Shown: positions 26,441 through 36,222 of the stretch, one piece after another | Position numbering within the stretch: the first letter of the stretch is position 1 | How the letters are laid out: the number at the start of each line of letters is the position of its first letter | Source of the DNA: Neisseria flavescens | Lineage (GTDB): Bacteria; Pseudomonadota; Gammaproteobacteria; Burkholderiales; Neisseriaceae | NCBI RefSeq assembly: GCF_005221285.1 | Contig: NZ_CP039886.1 | Coordinates: forward strand, 186,001 to 250,000 | Direction: 5' to 3' | DNA length: 64,000 nucleotides | Made by a program: the position numbers and the translations under genes | Notes under the pieces: generated by a model | What the model was told of the DNA's origin: nothing | The model's input: the letters and a program-made list of their open reading frames with translations, nothing else | The model's database searches: none

Positions 26441-26989
26441 TTACTTCAATCTATCCGCTTTAATGATTGAATAATATGCCATATCACAGATACCTTGATT
26501 ATTCTTGCCATATTGTCTTAGCGTGCCTTCATAAGTCATTCCAGCTTTTAGCATCACTTTTCCGCTGGCTGGATTATTCACATCGTGACGCGCGGCTACT
26601 CTATTACAGCCTGCTTCTTCTAAGAGATAATCGATTACTGCAATAAGCGCTTCTGTCATAATTCCTTTTCCCCAGCATTTGCGACTAAGTGCATATCCGA
26701 TTTCCACAGCATCCGGCTTTTCTTCTAAATGCACAACATCAATACTACCAACAACCTCATTGTTAAATACGATTGCCCATTTGAATTGAAGTGGATTTTG
26801 ATAGCCGTCTACCCACCGTTTAAGGTTCTCCTTCGTGACCTCGACAGATTCATGTGGAAGCCACGTCAAATAATGCGTCACTTCTGCATCACTCGACCAG
26901 TTTTTAAACATCGCTGACGCATCTTCTAGTTGAAAAGGTCTGAGTAGCAATCGTTCTGTCTGAATTGTTTTTGTTCCTATTGGATTCAT
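26441..26989 (-). CDS. GNAT acetyltransferase (RimJ/RimL type), probably acquired
   Basis: A 182-residue acetyltransferase: IQTERLLLRPF at the start, then EIGYALSRKCWGKGIMTEAL (acetyl-CoA-binding beta-bulge) and NPASGKVMLKAGM. Family members modify ribosomal-protein N-termini, antibiotics or small amines. ATG 26989 is chosen because AGGAGG stands eight bases before it; a longer frame upstream has no ribosome site. Low GC, perfect Gram-positive-style ribosome site, no internal uptake sequence and flanking 85-base direct repeats all suggest transfer from a low-GC Firmicute-like donor (inference). Confidence 0.85.
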   Translation of the reverse strand: MNPIGTKTIQTERLLLRPFQLEDASAMFKNWSSDAEVTHYLTWLPHESVEVTKENLKRWVDGYQNPLQFKWAIVFNNEVVGSIDVVHLEEKPDAVEIGYALSRKCWGKGIMTEALIAVIDYLLEEAGCNRVAARHDVNNPASGKVMLKAGMTYEGTLRQYGKNNQGICDMAYYSIIKADRLK

Positions 26990-27044
26990 CGTTTTCCTCC
27001 TAAACCAATGGTTAAAACAGAGCACAAAAGGATTCATTTATCAT

Positions 27045-27129
27045 ATAGAATTGGGCCATTCGGGAATTTATCAAGTAAACAGGCCGTCTGAAAAGTTTCA
27101 GACGGCCTGTCTAATCTTTAAACCTTAGG
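27045..27129. repeat. Direct repeat, copy B, right of the acetyltransferase
   Basis: The second copy of the repeat at 26341-26425, offset by 704 bases. Its inverted uptake-sequence pair (27079-27110) is the terminator of the dehydrogenase gene. Confidence 0.9.
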
Positions 27130-27130
27130 A

Positions 27131-28195
27131 TTAAAGATTGGGATTAACAATGATTTTTACTGCGGATTCGTTGTTGTGGATCAAGCGCTCGAAGCCTTCG
27201 GAAATCAATTCGTCCAGTTTGATGCGCTGGGTGATGAAAGGCTCGAGGTTGATTTTGCCTTCTTCAACCAATTTGATAGTTTCGGCGTGGTCGTTGCAGT
27301 AGGCGATGGTGCCGCGCACGTCCAACTCTTTCATCACAACGCTGTGGACGTTGATGGTGGCGGGGTGGCTCCAAATGGATACGATGACCAAGTTGGCAGC
27401 GGGTTTGCAGGCGGCCACCAAAGTATCCAACACTTTGTTGACGCTGGTGCATTCGAATGCGACATCCACGCCTTCGCCGTTAGTCAGTTTTTTCACTTCT
27501 TCGACGACGTCGACTTCGGACGGGTCGAGGATGTAATCGGCAACGCCGGATTCGCGGGCTTTGTCTTTGCGCGCCTTGCTCAATTCGGTGATGATGACCT
27601 TGATGCCTTTGGCTTTCAACACGGCGGCAAGCAGCAAACCGATAGGGCCTGCGCCGCCGACCAATGCGACGTCGCCTGCTTTCGCGCCGCTGCGGACGTA
27701 GGCGTGATGACCGACGGACAGGGGTTCAATCAAAGCGGCTTGGTCTAACGGGATTTTGTCGGAAATAGGGTGTACCCAACGGCGTTTGACGGCAATTTTT
27801 TCAGACAAGCCGCCGCCGCAACCGCCCAAGCCGATGAAGTTCATGTCTTTGGAGAGGTGGTAGTTGCTGCCTTCGCCGGTCGGTACGTCGTCGCGGATGA
27901 TGTAGGGTTCGACAACAACGTGTTGGCCGACTTTGATGTCGTCCACGCCTTCGCCTACAGCATAAACTACACCGGAGAACTCGTGACCCATGGTAACTGG
28001 CGCTGACTCGCCGGAGATTGGGTGCGGATGGCCGCAAGGCGGAATGAAAATCGGGCCTTCCATGAATTCGTGCAGGTCGGTACCGCAGATACCGCACCAA
28101 GCAACATTGATGCCGACAGTACCCGGAGCGACGGTTGGCTCGGGAATGTCTTCGATGCGGATGTCGCCTTTGTTATAAAAACGTGCTGCTTTCAT
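27131..28195 (-). CDS. Zinc-type alcohol dehydrogenase, 2,3-butanediol dehydrogenase-like
   Basis: 354 residues. The catalytic zinc region has CGICGTDLHEF and GHEFSG; the nucleotide-binding fold has VGGAGPIGLL. The overall sequence (EPYIIRDD..., FIGLGGCGGGLSEK, SVGHHAYVR) resembles the (R,R)-butanediol/acetoin dehydrogenase group. The four-cysteine loop that holds the structural zinc in most members is missing; the region between GQHVVVEPY and FIGLGG has none. The start at 28195 follows GGAGCGTTACA. It would interconvert acetoin and butanediol with NAD; the substrate is inferred. Confidence 0.83.
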   Translation of the reverse strand: MKAARFYNKGDIRIEDIPEPTVAPGTVGINVAWCGICGTDLHEFMEGPIFIPPCGHPHPISGESAPVTMGHEFSGVVYAVGEGVDDIKVGQHVVVEPYIIRDDVPTGEGSNYHLSKDMNFIGLGGCGGGLSEKIAVKRRWVHPISDKIPLDQAALIEPLSVGHHAYVRSGAKAGDVALVGGAGPIGLLLAAVLKAKGIKVIITELSKARKDKARESGVADYILDPSEVDVVEEVKKLTNGEGVDVAFECTSVNKVLDTLVAACKPAANLVIVSIWSHPATINVHSVVMKELDVRGTIAYCNDHAETIKLVEEGKINLEPFITQRIKLDELISEGFERLIHNNESAVKIIVNPNL

Positions 28196-28366
28196 TGTAA
28201 CGCTCCTTTTTTTAAATGGAGGCCGTCTGAAAAAGACGGTCAATTGGGGAAAGGGTAGCAGTGAGGTGTGTGAACTATTTTTATTTGTACGTTTTATTTT
28301 TGTTATTTTACTACTGATAATATGGAAATGGTTTGTCTTTGCTCAAATTAACGTGTGTAAATGAAG

Positions 28367-28406
28367 AAAAGGCCGTCTGAAACGGATGATGTGTTTTCAG
28401 ACGGCT
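28367..28406. terminator. Terminator of the deacetylase-like gene
   Basis: An uptake-sequence inverted repeat with a 14-base loop; the right arm ends ACGGCTT, so the last pair is lost. Confidence 0.75.
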
Positions 28407-28427
28407 TGGATCGATAGCTTAAATGCG

Positions 28428-29486
28428 TTATTGCGTAGGATTGTTACTTTTGTCACGCTTCAAATGCTTTTGGTAGGCGATGACGTAATCGGCCTTGCTC
28501 AAGCCCGCCAATACGCGGATGTGGGCGGCGGCGGATTTGGACATGGATTCCAAAGTGTAGCCGCCTTCCAGTACGGAAACGACACGCCCCTGACAGCTTG
28601 CCGTTGCTTGGACGATTTTGTGCGTCAGCCAGGCAAAATCGGCTTCATGCAGGTTCAGACGGCCTGTTTCGTCTTGTTTGTGCCCGTCAAAACCTGCTGA
28701 AAGTAACACCAACTCGGGATGGAAAGCCGTGAGCTTGGGCAGCCATTGTTCACGGATGGTCGTATGGAAGATACGGCTGCCTGTGCCCGGTTTGAGGGGC
28801 GTATGCAGCATATTTTTACTGCAGGCGTATTGTTCCGCCTCCGGGAAGGGGAAGATGTCGGTTTCAAATAGGTTGAAAAACATCACGCGCGGATCGTCTC
28901 GTAGAATCTCCGCCGTACCGTCGCCGAAGTGGGCGTCGAAATCGATGACGGCGATGCGTTGCAAGCGATATTGGGCAATGGCGTGCATCACACCGGCGGC
29001 GATGTTGTTGACGAGGCAGAATCCGCTGGCGCTGTTGCTGTGGGCATGGTGGCCGGGTGGGCGGATGGCGCAAAAAGCATGCCAGGCCTTTTTGTTCATC
29101 ACCATATCGACTGCTTTGACAACGGCACCGGCTGCAAAACGGGCGGCTTTAAGGGAGTCGTGGCAGATGACCGTATCATCATCGATGCGGTGGATTTTTC
29201 CTGGAAGCGGCTGGGCGGCCTCCAATTCGTGCAGATAGTTGCGCGAGTGGACCAATGCCAGTTGCGCATCTTTGATTTCGGGCGCTTTAGCGGTTTGCAG
29301 ATGACGCCAAATGCCTTCCTTTTTTAAGGTGGCTTGAATGGCGCTGATGCGTTCAGGCTTGTCGGGGTGGTTGGTGCCCGGCTGGTGCCGCAAAAATATC
29401 GGATGGGAAATCCATACGGTGCGGGCATTTTTGCCGAGTAGTCGACGCAGCAGGGTACGCACGCGCCAAATGATTTTTTTAAGCAT
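28428..29486 (-). CDS. Histone-deacetylase-family zinc hydrolase
   Basis: About 352 residues. The HDAC fold signature is clear: the RPPGHHAH pair of active-site histidines, the metal ligands in DFDAHFGDGT and a third Asp in LLSAGFDGHKQD, followed by LEGGY. Bacterial members remove acyl groups from polyamines or other amines, not from histones. ATG 29486 is chosen; GTG 29513 in the same frame is possible and neither has a clear ribosome site. A basic N-terminus (KKIIWRVRTLLRRLLGK) precedes the domain. It stands alone. Confidence 0.88.
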   Translation of the reverse strand: MLKKIIWRVRTLLRRLLGKNARTVWISHPIFLRHQPGTNHPDKPERISAIQATLKKEGIWRHLQTAKAPEIKDAQLALVHSRNYLHELEAAQPLPGKIHRIDDDTVICHDSLKAARFAAGAVVKAVDMVMNKKAWHAFCAIRPPGHHAHSNSASGFCLVNNIAAGVMHAIAQYRLQRIAVIDFDAHFGDGTAEILRDDPRVMFFNLFETDIFPFPEAEQYACSKNMLHTPLKPGTGSRIFHTTIREQWLPKLTAFHPELVLLSAGFDGHKQDETGRLNLHEADFAWLTHKIVQATASCQGRVVSVLEGGYTLESMSKSAAAHIRVLAGLSKADYVIAYQKHLKRDKSNNPTQ

Positions 29487-29663
29487 GGAAGGTGTGTATC
29501 GAACGAGTCGCACGGACTGCTAAATATGGTTAATAAATACGGAAATGCTTGGAAATTTTTCAGACGGCCTTTAGAATAGCTCAATTTTACAGTCCAACCA
29601 ACTGCGTTTTGGGCTGTATGCAGTTTTTTACTTTATCTTAAAACTCAAAAGAACGGATATATT

Positions 29664-29930
29664 ATGAATCAAGCTGTGGCTCAATTTGCCCCCTTACTGC
29701 TGATTATGGTGGTGTTTTACTTCCTGATTATGCGTCCTCAACAAAAGAAATTCAAAGCACACCAAGCTATGCTGGCTGCTTTGAAAGTAGGCGATAAAGT
29801 CGTTTTGGCTGCAGGTTTCAAAGGCCGCGTGACCAAAGTTGGCGAGCAATTCTACACTGTCGACATCGGCCAAGGTGCGAGAATCGAAGTAGAAGTGGAA
29901 CGCAACGCGATTGCCGCGAAAGCTGAATAA
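29664..29930 (+). CDS. yajC: Sec translocase accessory protein YajC
   Basis: An 88-residue protein with one N-terminal membrane helix (LLLIMVVFYFLIMRPQQKK) and a small cytoplasmic barrel (VGDKVVLAAGFKGRVTKVG). Associates with SecDF in the inner membrane. First gene of the yajC-secD-secF operon. Confidence 0.95.
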   Translation: MNQAVAQFAPLLLIMVVFYFLIMRPQQKKFKAHQAMLAALKVGDKVVLAAGFKGRVTKVGEQFYTVDIGQGARIEVEVERNAIAAKAE

Positions 29931-30005
29931 TCCGTTTTTTTGCGAAAAGCCGCCTCATTTTCCGAGTGCGGCTGTTTGCCTTTATAAATAAAGCAAAGGT
30001 TTACC

Positions 30006-31859
30006 ATGAACCGTTATCCTTTATGGAAATACCTGCTGATTGCGTTCACGATTGTGGTTGCGGCTGTATATTCGCTGCCCAACCTTTTCGGTGAAACGCC
30101 TGCCGTACAGGTATCAACCAACCGACAAGCCATCGTTATCAATGAGCAAACCCAGTCTAAAGTAGATGCCGCACTGAAGCAGGCCGGTATTCAGACTGAT
30201 GGGATGTTTGTCGTCGACAATTCGTTGAAAGTGCGTTTCAAAGACACTGAAACGCAATTGAAAGCACGCGACATCATCGAAAATACTTTGGGCGAAGGTT
30301 ATATTACCGCACTCAATCTTTTGGCAGACAGTCCTGAGTGGATGGCGAAAATCAAAGCTAATCCGATGTTCTTGGGTCTGGACTTGCGCGGCGGCGTGCA
30401 TTTCACCATGCAGGTGGACATGAAAGCCGCTATGCAGAAAACGTTTGAACGTTATGCCGGCGATATCCGCCGCGAATTGCGTCGCGAAAAAATCCGTACC
30501 GGTACGGTGCATCAGGCTGAAAACGGTCTGACCGTGCCTCTGCAAGATGCTGCCGATGTACAAAAGGCCTTGCCTCAGTTGCAAAAGATGTTCCCTGAAG
30601 CTACTTTACTTGCAGACGGCAACAATATCGTGCTGACTCTGTCTGAAGAGGCGATCAATAAAGTACGCTCTGATGCGGTAAAACAAAACATCAATACTTT
30701 GCACAATCGTGTGAACGAATTGGGTGTGGCAGAACCGGTTATCCAACAATCCGGTCTTGACCGCATTGTTGTACAGCTGCCGGGTGTACAAGATACTGCC
30801 AAAGCAAAAGACATTATCGGTCGTACCGCGACTTTGGAAGTTCGCATGGTGGAAGACGATCCGATTAAATTGCAAGAAGCCTTAAACGGTAATGTACCGA
30901 CTGGTTATGAGTTGCTGTCAAGCGGTGGCGATCGTCCGGAAACTATTTTGGTCAGCAAACAAGTTGAACTGACCGGCGACAACATCAACGACGCGCAACC
31001 TAGCTTTGACCAAGTGGGTGCGCCTGCCGTGAGCCTGAGCTTGGACAGCGCAGGTGGCAGCATTTTTGGCGAATTGACTTCAGCCAATGTGGGTAAACGT
31101 ATGGCTATGGTGTTGATCGACCAAGGTAAATCCGAAGTCGTGACCGCGCCTGTCATCCGCTCCGCCATTACCGGTGGCCGTGTGGAAATTTCCGGCAGCA
31201 TGACAACTGCCGAAGCCAACGATACGTCATTGTTGCTGCGTGCAGGCTCGCTGGCTGCGCCTATGCAGATTGTCGAAGAACGTACCATCGGCCCGTCTTT
31301 GGGTAAAGAAAACATTGAAAAAGGCTTCAATTCCACCTTGTGGGGCTTTGCCGCCGTTGCTGCATTTATGGTGGTTTACTACCGCCTGATGGGTTTCTTC
31401 TCTACCATCGCTTTGAGTACCAATATCTTGTTCTTGTTAGGTATTTTGTCTGCCATGCAGGCAACGCTGACCTTGCCGGGTATTGCCGCGTTGGCATTGA
31501 CATTGGGTATGGCGATTGACTCCAACGTATTGATTAACGAGCGTATCCGTGAAGAATTGCGCGGAGGTATGCCACCTCAGCAGGCAATCAATCTGGGTTT
31601 CCAACATGCTTGGGCAACCATTGTCGACTCTAACTTGACTTCTCTGATTGCCGGTATTGCTTTGTTGGTATTCGGTTCCGGTCCTGTACGCGGTTTTGCC
31701 GTTGTACACTGTATCGGTATTCTGACCTCGATGTATTCATCTGTGGTCGTGTTCCGTGCTTTGGTCAACCTGTGGTACGGCCGCCGTCGCAAATTGCGGA
31801 ATATTTCCATTGGTGCGGTATGGAAGCCGAAAGCTGAAATGGCAGAAGGCAAGGAGTAA
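30006..31859 (+). CDS. secD: Protein translocase subunit SecD
   Basis: Uses the proton gradient to pull exported proteins across the inner membrane. At 617 residues it has an N-terminal helix, a large periplasmic P1 region with GLDLRGGVHFTMQVD, and five more helices with the GIAALALTLGMAIDSNVLI motif. secF begins four bases after its stop. Confidence 0.96.
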   Translation: MNRYPLWKYLLIAFTIVVAAVYSLPNLFGETPAVQVSTNRQAIVINEQTQSKVDAALKQAGIQTDGMFVVDNSLKVRFKDTETQLKARDIIENTLGEGYITALNLLADSPEWMAKIKANPMFLGLDLRGGVHFTMQVDMKAAMQKTFERYAGDIRRELRREKIRTGTVHQAENGLTVPLQDAADVQKALPQLQKMFPEATLLADGNNIVLTLSEEAINKVRSDAVKQNINTLHNRVNELGVAEPVIQQSGLDRIVVQLPGVQDTAKAKDIIGRTATLEVRMVEDDPIKLQEALNGNVPTGYELLSSGGDRPETILVSKQVELTGDNINDAQPSFDQVGAPAVSLSLDSAGGSIFGELTSANVGKRMAMVLIDQGKSEVVTAPVIRSAITGGRVEISGSMTTAEANDTSLLLRAGSLAAPMQIVEERTIGPSLGKENIEKGFNSTLWGFAAVAAFMVVYYRLMGFFSTIALSTNILFLLGILSAMQATLTLPGIAALALTLGMAIDSNVLINERIREELRGGMPPQQAINLGFQHAWATIVDSNLTSLIAGIALLVFGSGPVRGFAVVHCIGILTSMYSSVVVFRALVNLWYGRRRKLRNISIGAVWKPKAEMAEGKE

Positions 31860-31862
31860 AAC

Positions 31863-32798
31863 ATGGAATTATTTAAAATCAAACGCGATATTCCGTTTAT
31901 GAGCTACGGCAAACTGACGACTTTTATTTCGTTGGTTACGTTTATCGCTGCCGTGTTCTTTTTGGTAACCAAAGGCCTGAATTTCTCCGTCGAATTTACC
32001 GGCGGTACGGTGATGGAAGTCCAATATCAGCAGGGCGTGGATGTGAATAAAACGCGCGAACGCCTCGATACGCTGAAAATGGGTGATGTACAGGTTCAGG
32101 CACTGGGTACGAACAAACACATCATGATTCGCCTGCCGAATAAAGAAGGCGTAACGTCTGCCCAGCTGTCCAACCAAGTGATGGATTTGCTGAAAAAAGA
32201 CAATCCTGACGTTGCTTTGCGCCAAGTCGAATTCATCGGCCCTCAGGTTGGTGAAGAACTGGTTACCAATGGTTTGATGGCCTTGGGCTTCGTGGTGGCG
32301 GGTATTATTATTTACTTGTCCATGCGTTTTGAGTGGCGTTTTGCAGTGTCCGCGATTATTGCGAATATGCACGACATCGTGATTATTCTCGGCTGTTTCG
32401 CCTTCTTCCAATGGGAATTCTCATTGACTGTCTTGGCAGGTATCTTGGCAGTTTTGGGTTATTCCGTGAACGAATCTGTGGTTGTGTTTGACCGTATTCG
32501 TGAAAACTTCCGTAAGCCGCATATGCGCGGCCATACTGTGCCGGAAGTCATCGACAACGCGATTACTGCAACCATGAGCCGTACCATCATTACCCACGGT
32601 TCGACCGAGGCAATGGTTGTTTCTATGCTGGTGTTCGGTGGCGCAGCCTTGCACGGTTTCTCTACGGCGCTGACCATCGGTATCGTGTTCGGTATTTACT
32701 CTTCCGTATTGGTTGCCAGTCCGCTCTTGCTGATGTTTGGCTTGAGTCGTGAGAACATTGCCAAAGAAGTGAAGAAAAAAGAAGAAGTTGTAGTCTAA
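31863..32798 (+). CDS. secF: Protein translocase subunit SecF
   Basis: Partner of SecD. At 311 residues it has the periplasmic GLNFSVEFTGGTVMEV and the membrane part with GYSVNESVVVFDRIRENFR, the conserved SecF signature. A terminator follows 18 bases later. Confidence 0.96.
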   Translation: MELFKIKRDIPFMSYGKLTTFISLVTFIAAVFFLVTKGLNFSVEFTGGTVMEVQYQQGVDVNKTRERLDTLKMGDVQVQALGTNKHIMIRLPNKEGVTSAQLSNQVMDLLKKDNPDVALRQVEFIGPQVGEELVTNGLMALGFVVAGIIIYLSMRFEWRFAVSAIIANMHDIVIILGCFAFFQWEFSLTVLAGILAVLGYSVNESVVVFDRIRENFRKPHMRGHTVPEVIDNAITATMSRTIITHGSTEAMVVSMLVFGGAALHGFSTALTIGIVFGIYSSVLVASPLLLMFGLSRENIAKEVKKKEEVVV

Positions 32799-32816
32799 AC
32801 ACTGCAATAATTCGAT

Positions 32817-32861
32817 AAAGGCCGTCTGAAAATTGATTGAATCAGTTTTCAGACGGCCTTT
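32817..32861. terminator. Terminator of yajC-secD-secF
   Basis: An inverted uptake-sequence pair with long arms (AAAGGCCGTCTGAAAA) around TTGATTGAATCAG. Confidence 0.88.
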
Positions 32862-33123
32862 TGTATTTAAATTTCAGAATATTTTGTTTTAATGAAATAG
32901 AAGAGGATAAATGTGAAAGAAAAAGAAAAAAATAGGAACAATATAATTTTGTGATGAATCAAGTTTATTGTCGGATATGCCCTTAATTGCTTGTCAGTCC
33001 CAATATTTTAAAACATAATACTTTCGCCCCCGATGCTGGAGTTTTACTACAAGTACATGATTTGCAAAAAATCTATCGGGTGTGCAGACCCTGCCAATCA
33101 ACCTCAAAAAAGGAAGGCCAAGA
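32862..33123. other. AT-rich intergenic region before the sugar kinase
   Basis: No gene is visible. A half-matching FNR-like sequence (TTGTGATGAATCAA, 32952-32965) is present but differs at two conserved positions, so it is not called. AAGGA lies just before the kinase start. Confidence 0.4.
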
Positions 33124-34003
33124 ATGAAAGTAACCAGTTTCGGCGAAGTGCTGTGGGACGATTTTCCAAACGGAAAGGTATTGGGTGGTGCGCCTCTGAA
33201 TGTTACCGTTCGTTTGCAGTCTTTGGGTATCGATACCGCCATCATCAGCCGTCGTGGCGATGATGCCGATGGCGAAGAATTGCTACGCCAGATTCAAAGT
33301 AAAAACGTCAACACTGATTATTTGCAGGTTTGCCATGAATGTGCGACCAGCTTGGTGAAAGTACACTTGGACAAGTGTGGCAGCGCGTCTTATGAGATTG
33401 TCTATCCTTGCGCGTGGGACAGAATTGCGGTTGATGATGCGGCAATCAAACGTGTGGCAGAATCAGATGCTTTCGTTTTTGGCAGCTTGGCAACCCGTGA
33501 TGAAGTTTCGCGTAAAAGCTTGGCAGTTTTGCTGAAAGAAGCCAAATTCAAAATTTTTGACGTTAACCTGCGTAAGCCCCATTACGATATTGACCGCTTG
33601 TTGGAGACCATGAAACAGTCCGATATGGTCAAGCTCAATGATGATGAGTTGTATGAATTGGCTGCGGCCTATGGCTCTCCTTATCACAGTATCGAACAAA
33701 ATATCGGCTACCTCGTTGGGCTGACCGGCGTCAAAATCCTTTGCGTGACTTTGGGCAGCCATGGCGCAGTTTTGTATAAGGACGGCGAGTTATACCGTCA
33801 TTGCGGTTTCCGCGTCAAAGTGGTGGATACTGTTGGCACCGGCGACAGCTTCCTTGGGGTTTGACTTACAAACTGCTGAACAATGCGCCTCCTCAAGAAG
33901 CCATTGCTTTTGCTTGTGCGCTGGGTGCGTTGGTGGCTTCACGTCATGGTGCAACGGCGGATATTTCTTTGGAAGAAATTGAAGCGTTTATGTATCCGGC
34001 TTG
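33124..34003 (+). pseudogene. PfkB-family sugar kinase (fructokinase-like), 1-base frameshift
   Basis: The main frame starts MKVTSFGEVLWDDFPNGK with GGAPLNV (substrate site) and reaches the catalytic GTGDSF. It then runs GV and stops at 33862-33864. The following codons in the next frame read GLTYKLLNNAPPQEAIAFACALGALVASRHGAT (in parts) to the proper end near 34003. A lost C in what was probably CTTGCGGGT, now CTTGGGGT (33853-33860), explains it. The catalytic Asp is retained but the last ~50 residues (ATP-lid and helix) are lost. Confidence 0.87.
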
Positions 34004-34025
34004 ATGCTTCGATAATAGATATAAA

Positions 34026-34069
34026 AAGGCCGTCTGAAAAACCATTAAATCTGATTTTCAGACGGCCTT
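34026..34069. terminator. Terminator between the sugar kinase and nitroreductase
   Basis: An inverted uptake-sequence pair with a 15-base loop between convergent genes. Confidence 0.87.
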
Positions 34070-34083
34070 AGTGTTTTCAGGCT

Positions 34084-34641
34084 TTACCAATAAGTTGTAA
34101 AACATTTCAAGTTGGTATTTTTCGGGCCGCCGCCTTCTTCGGTCGGCGAACCAATCATCATCAGGCCGATGATTTTGTCTTTGTCGGCACACTCAAATGC
34201 TTCGCGCAACAATGGGCTATTGACCCACATGCCCGTAATCCAAACATTGTCAAAGCCTTGGGCTGAAGCAGCCAGTTGCAAAGCATAGGCGGCGCAGCCG
34301 GCAGTCAGCATTTGCTCCCATTCAGGTTTGGGTTTTGCCACTTCACGGTTCGGCGTAAATGTAACGCCGATAATCATAGGTGCCATGTTCCCAATGCGTT
34401 CGGCTTTTTTCATGGCATCATCGCCGAAGTTGAGTTCGGTAACGGTCTTGCTCAACAGCTCGCGGAAACGTTGTAAGCCGTCCTCGCTTTGAATAACGGT
34501 AAAGCGGTAAGGGCGCATATTGCCGTGATCAGGAACTTGTGTTGCCGCTTGCAGCATTTGTTCCAGTTGCTCGGCATTGGGTGCCGGAGCAGTCAGTTTT
34601 TTGGAAGAGCGACGCGTGGTGAGGAGATTTAAGGCATCCAT
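34084..34641 (-). CDS. Nitroreductase-family protein, YdjA-like
   Basis: A 185-residue FMN enzyme with the N-terminal TTRRSSKKL (FMN phosphate binding), VPDHGNMRPYRF and C-terminal GLMMIGSPTEE. The short length and the DHGNMRPYRF sequence place it with the YdjA subgroup of small dimeric nitroreductases. The physiological substrate is unknown. Confidence 0.88.
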   Translation of the reverse strand: MDALNLLTTRRSSKKLTAPAPNAEQLEQMLQAATQVPDHGNMRPYRFTVIQSEDGLQRFRELLSKTVTELNFGDDAMKKAERIGNMAPMIIGVTFTPNREVAKPKPEWEQMLTAGCAAYALQLAASAQGFDNVWITGMWVNSPLLREAFECADKDKIIGLMMIGSPTEEGGGPKNTNLKCFTTYW

Positions 34642-34712
34642 TTTTAGTCTTTCTTTTGAACTAGAATGAGAATAATTATATAGCGGAAAGGTAAATAAAT
34701 CAGCAAAGGACT

Positions 34713-34745
34713 AAGGCCGTCTGAATTAAGGTTTCAGACGGCCTT
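34713..34745. terminator. Terminator behind the RTX 3' fragment
   Basis: Inverted uptake sequences with loop TTAAGG, seven bases past the stop at 34752. Confidence 0.85.
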
Positions 34746-34751
34746 TGAGTT

Positions 34752-36222
34752 TTACAGGATACCGTTGTTTTGTGTATTTTCAGTAATCAGTGCTTTGTTG
34801 ATTTCGTCGGTGGTGTAGCTCTTACCGTTTCCGAATACAAAGCTGTCGACATTATTGTTGGCAATGTCATGGATGGTCAGGGGATCGCCTGTATCTTTGA
34901 TGGTTAAGACCCAATCATCGCCGGTTTTCAACTGTAAATCTTTCAGTGCAAGCCCTTCTTTGAAAAGGACTTGGGTATCGCTGCCACCATACGGATTAAA
35001 GGTGTCGTTGCCGCTGTTTCTGCCAAACATGATAACGGTGTTGTCGGCATCCGGGTCGGTAATGGTATCGTTGCCGCTGGATGTATCAACGATGGTGATG
35101 CCATGTCCTAATGTAATGGTTTCATCGCTGCGATTGCCCCTGTATTCGACAACAGAAGTGTAACGCGACAAATCTAAATCGTTGTTGTCGCTATCGGCGT
35201 GGATGGTGTGGTTGAAGTTGTTGTACACATCACGGTTGAGTTCTTCAACGGGTTGGCCGGTGTATTGGACGATGTTTGTATTGCCGATCATGTGCGGGAT
35301 GGACAGTTTGAAGTGGTTGATCAGCTCGCCTGTGCTGTATGAGGTATTGCCGTCAAACTGAAACTCGGAAATCGCACCATAAATGCCGCTTTGGTTTTTG
35401 ATGGTTAAAACATCATCTGTACCTTTAATGCGGATATGCCATGTGTCGCCATCCAGCAGGGGATTAGATACAAATTGGTTGCTGTCGGGCATGTTGGCAA
35501 TCCCGGTTTTGTCGTAACCTTTTTCAACGGTAATTTCGAGGTCGTCAAGGGTAATGCCGCCGGTAAATTTAACGACGTTGGCGTTGAGTCTGTGTAGGCT
35601 TGCTTCGCTATCAGAACCGAAGTTGTAGTCAAAAATGGTGTCGTGACCGTAACCTTTTCCGAAAACATAGGTATCGTTGTGTTCGCCGCCTTCCAGATAA
35701 TCATTGCCTGCACCGCCGTCGAGTAAGTCGGTGCCTACATGGGCATAGAGTTTGTCATTGCCGTTGCCACCATAGAGTTTATCGTCGGAAGCGGGCTCGT
35801 TGCCGTAATAGGTTTCGCTGTGTTCGCGCAAGATGTCATCGCCATCGTGGCCGTATAGTGTGTCATGGCCGTCGTTGCCGCCGTCGATTTCATTGTTGCC
35901 TGCATCGCCATGCAAGGTATCGTCGCTGTTTGTGCCGACAAATTTAATGGTTTCGGCCTTCAGAGCTTGGAAGGCTTGTTGGAACTGCGCGGCAGTATAG
36001 GTTTGGTCATTGAACTGGAAGCGGTCGATGGAAATGCTGCCATCCGCGCCGATTTGGTTTTGAATCAGGGCTGAACCTTGTTCCGAAGTAATTTCCCAAC
36101 TTTGGCTGCCATCATCGTTATGAATGGTCTTCAGGTTGAGCTTGGCATTGCTCAGGCCGTCTGAAAACTTGAGGGTATTGATGCCTTGGTTGTCGATAAT
36201 GGTATCGTTGTCGCCGTAGATA
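34752..36222 (-). pseudogene. 3' cassette of an RTX (FrpA/FrpC-like) protein, 5' end missing
   Basis: An open frame of about 490 residues with Ca-binding nonapeptides (GGNDGHDTLYGHDGDD, LYGGNGNDKLYAH, LDGGAGNDYLEGG). It has three haemolysin-type related domains (QSWEITSEQGSAL..., WHIRIKGTDDVLTIK, WVLTIKDTGDPLTIHD) and a C-terminal GNGKSYTTDEI typical of type I secreted RTX proteins. No credible start exists: the frame runs back to 36272 only through non-homologous sequence. It looks like a 3' cassette left behind after recombination. An AG uptake sequence is coded inside (about 36153-36164). It could serve as donor for allele switching. Confidence 0.8.

Noticed and set aside
32952..32965. FNR-like site before the sugar kinase
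   Set aside because: TTGTGATGAATCAA departs from TTGAT-N4-ATCAA at two conserved bases, and the gene has no known oxygen link.
35600..35947. Arg/His/Cys-rich frame antisense to the RTX repeats
   Set aside because: It is the complement of the Gly/Asp repeats and has no independent support.
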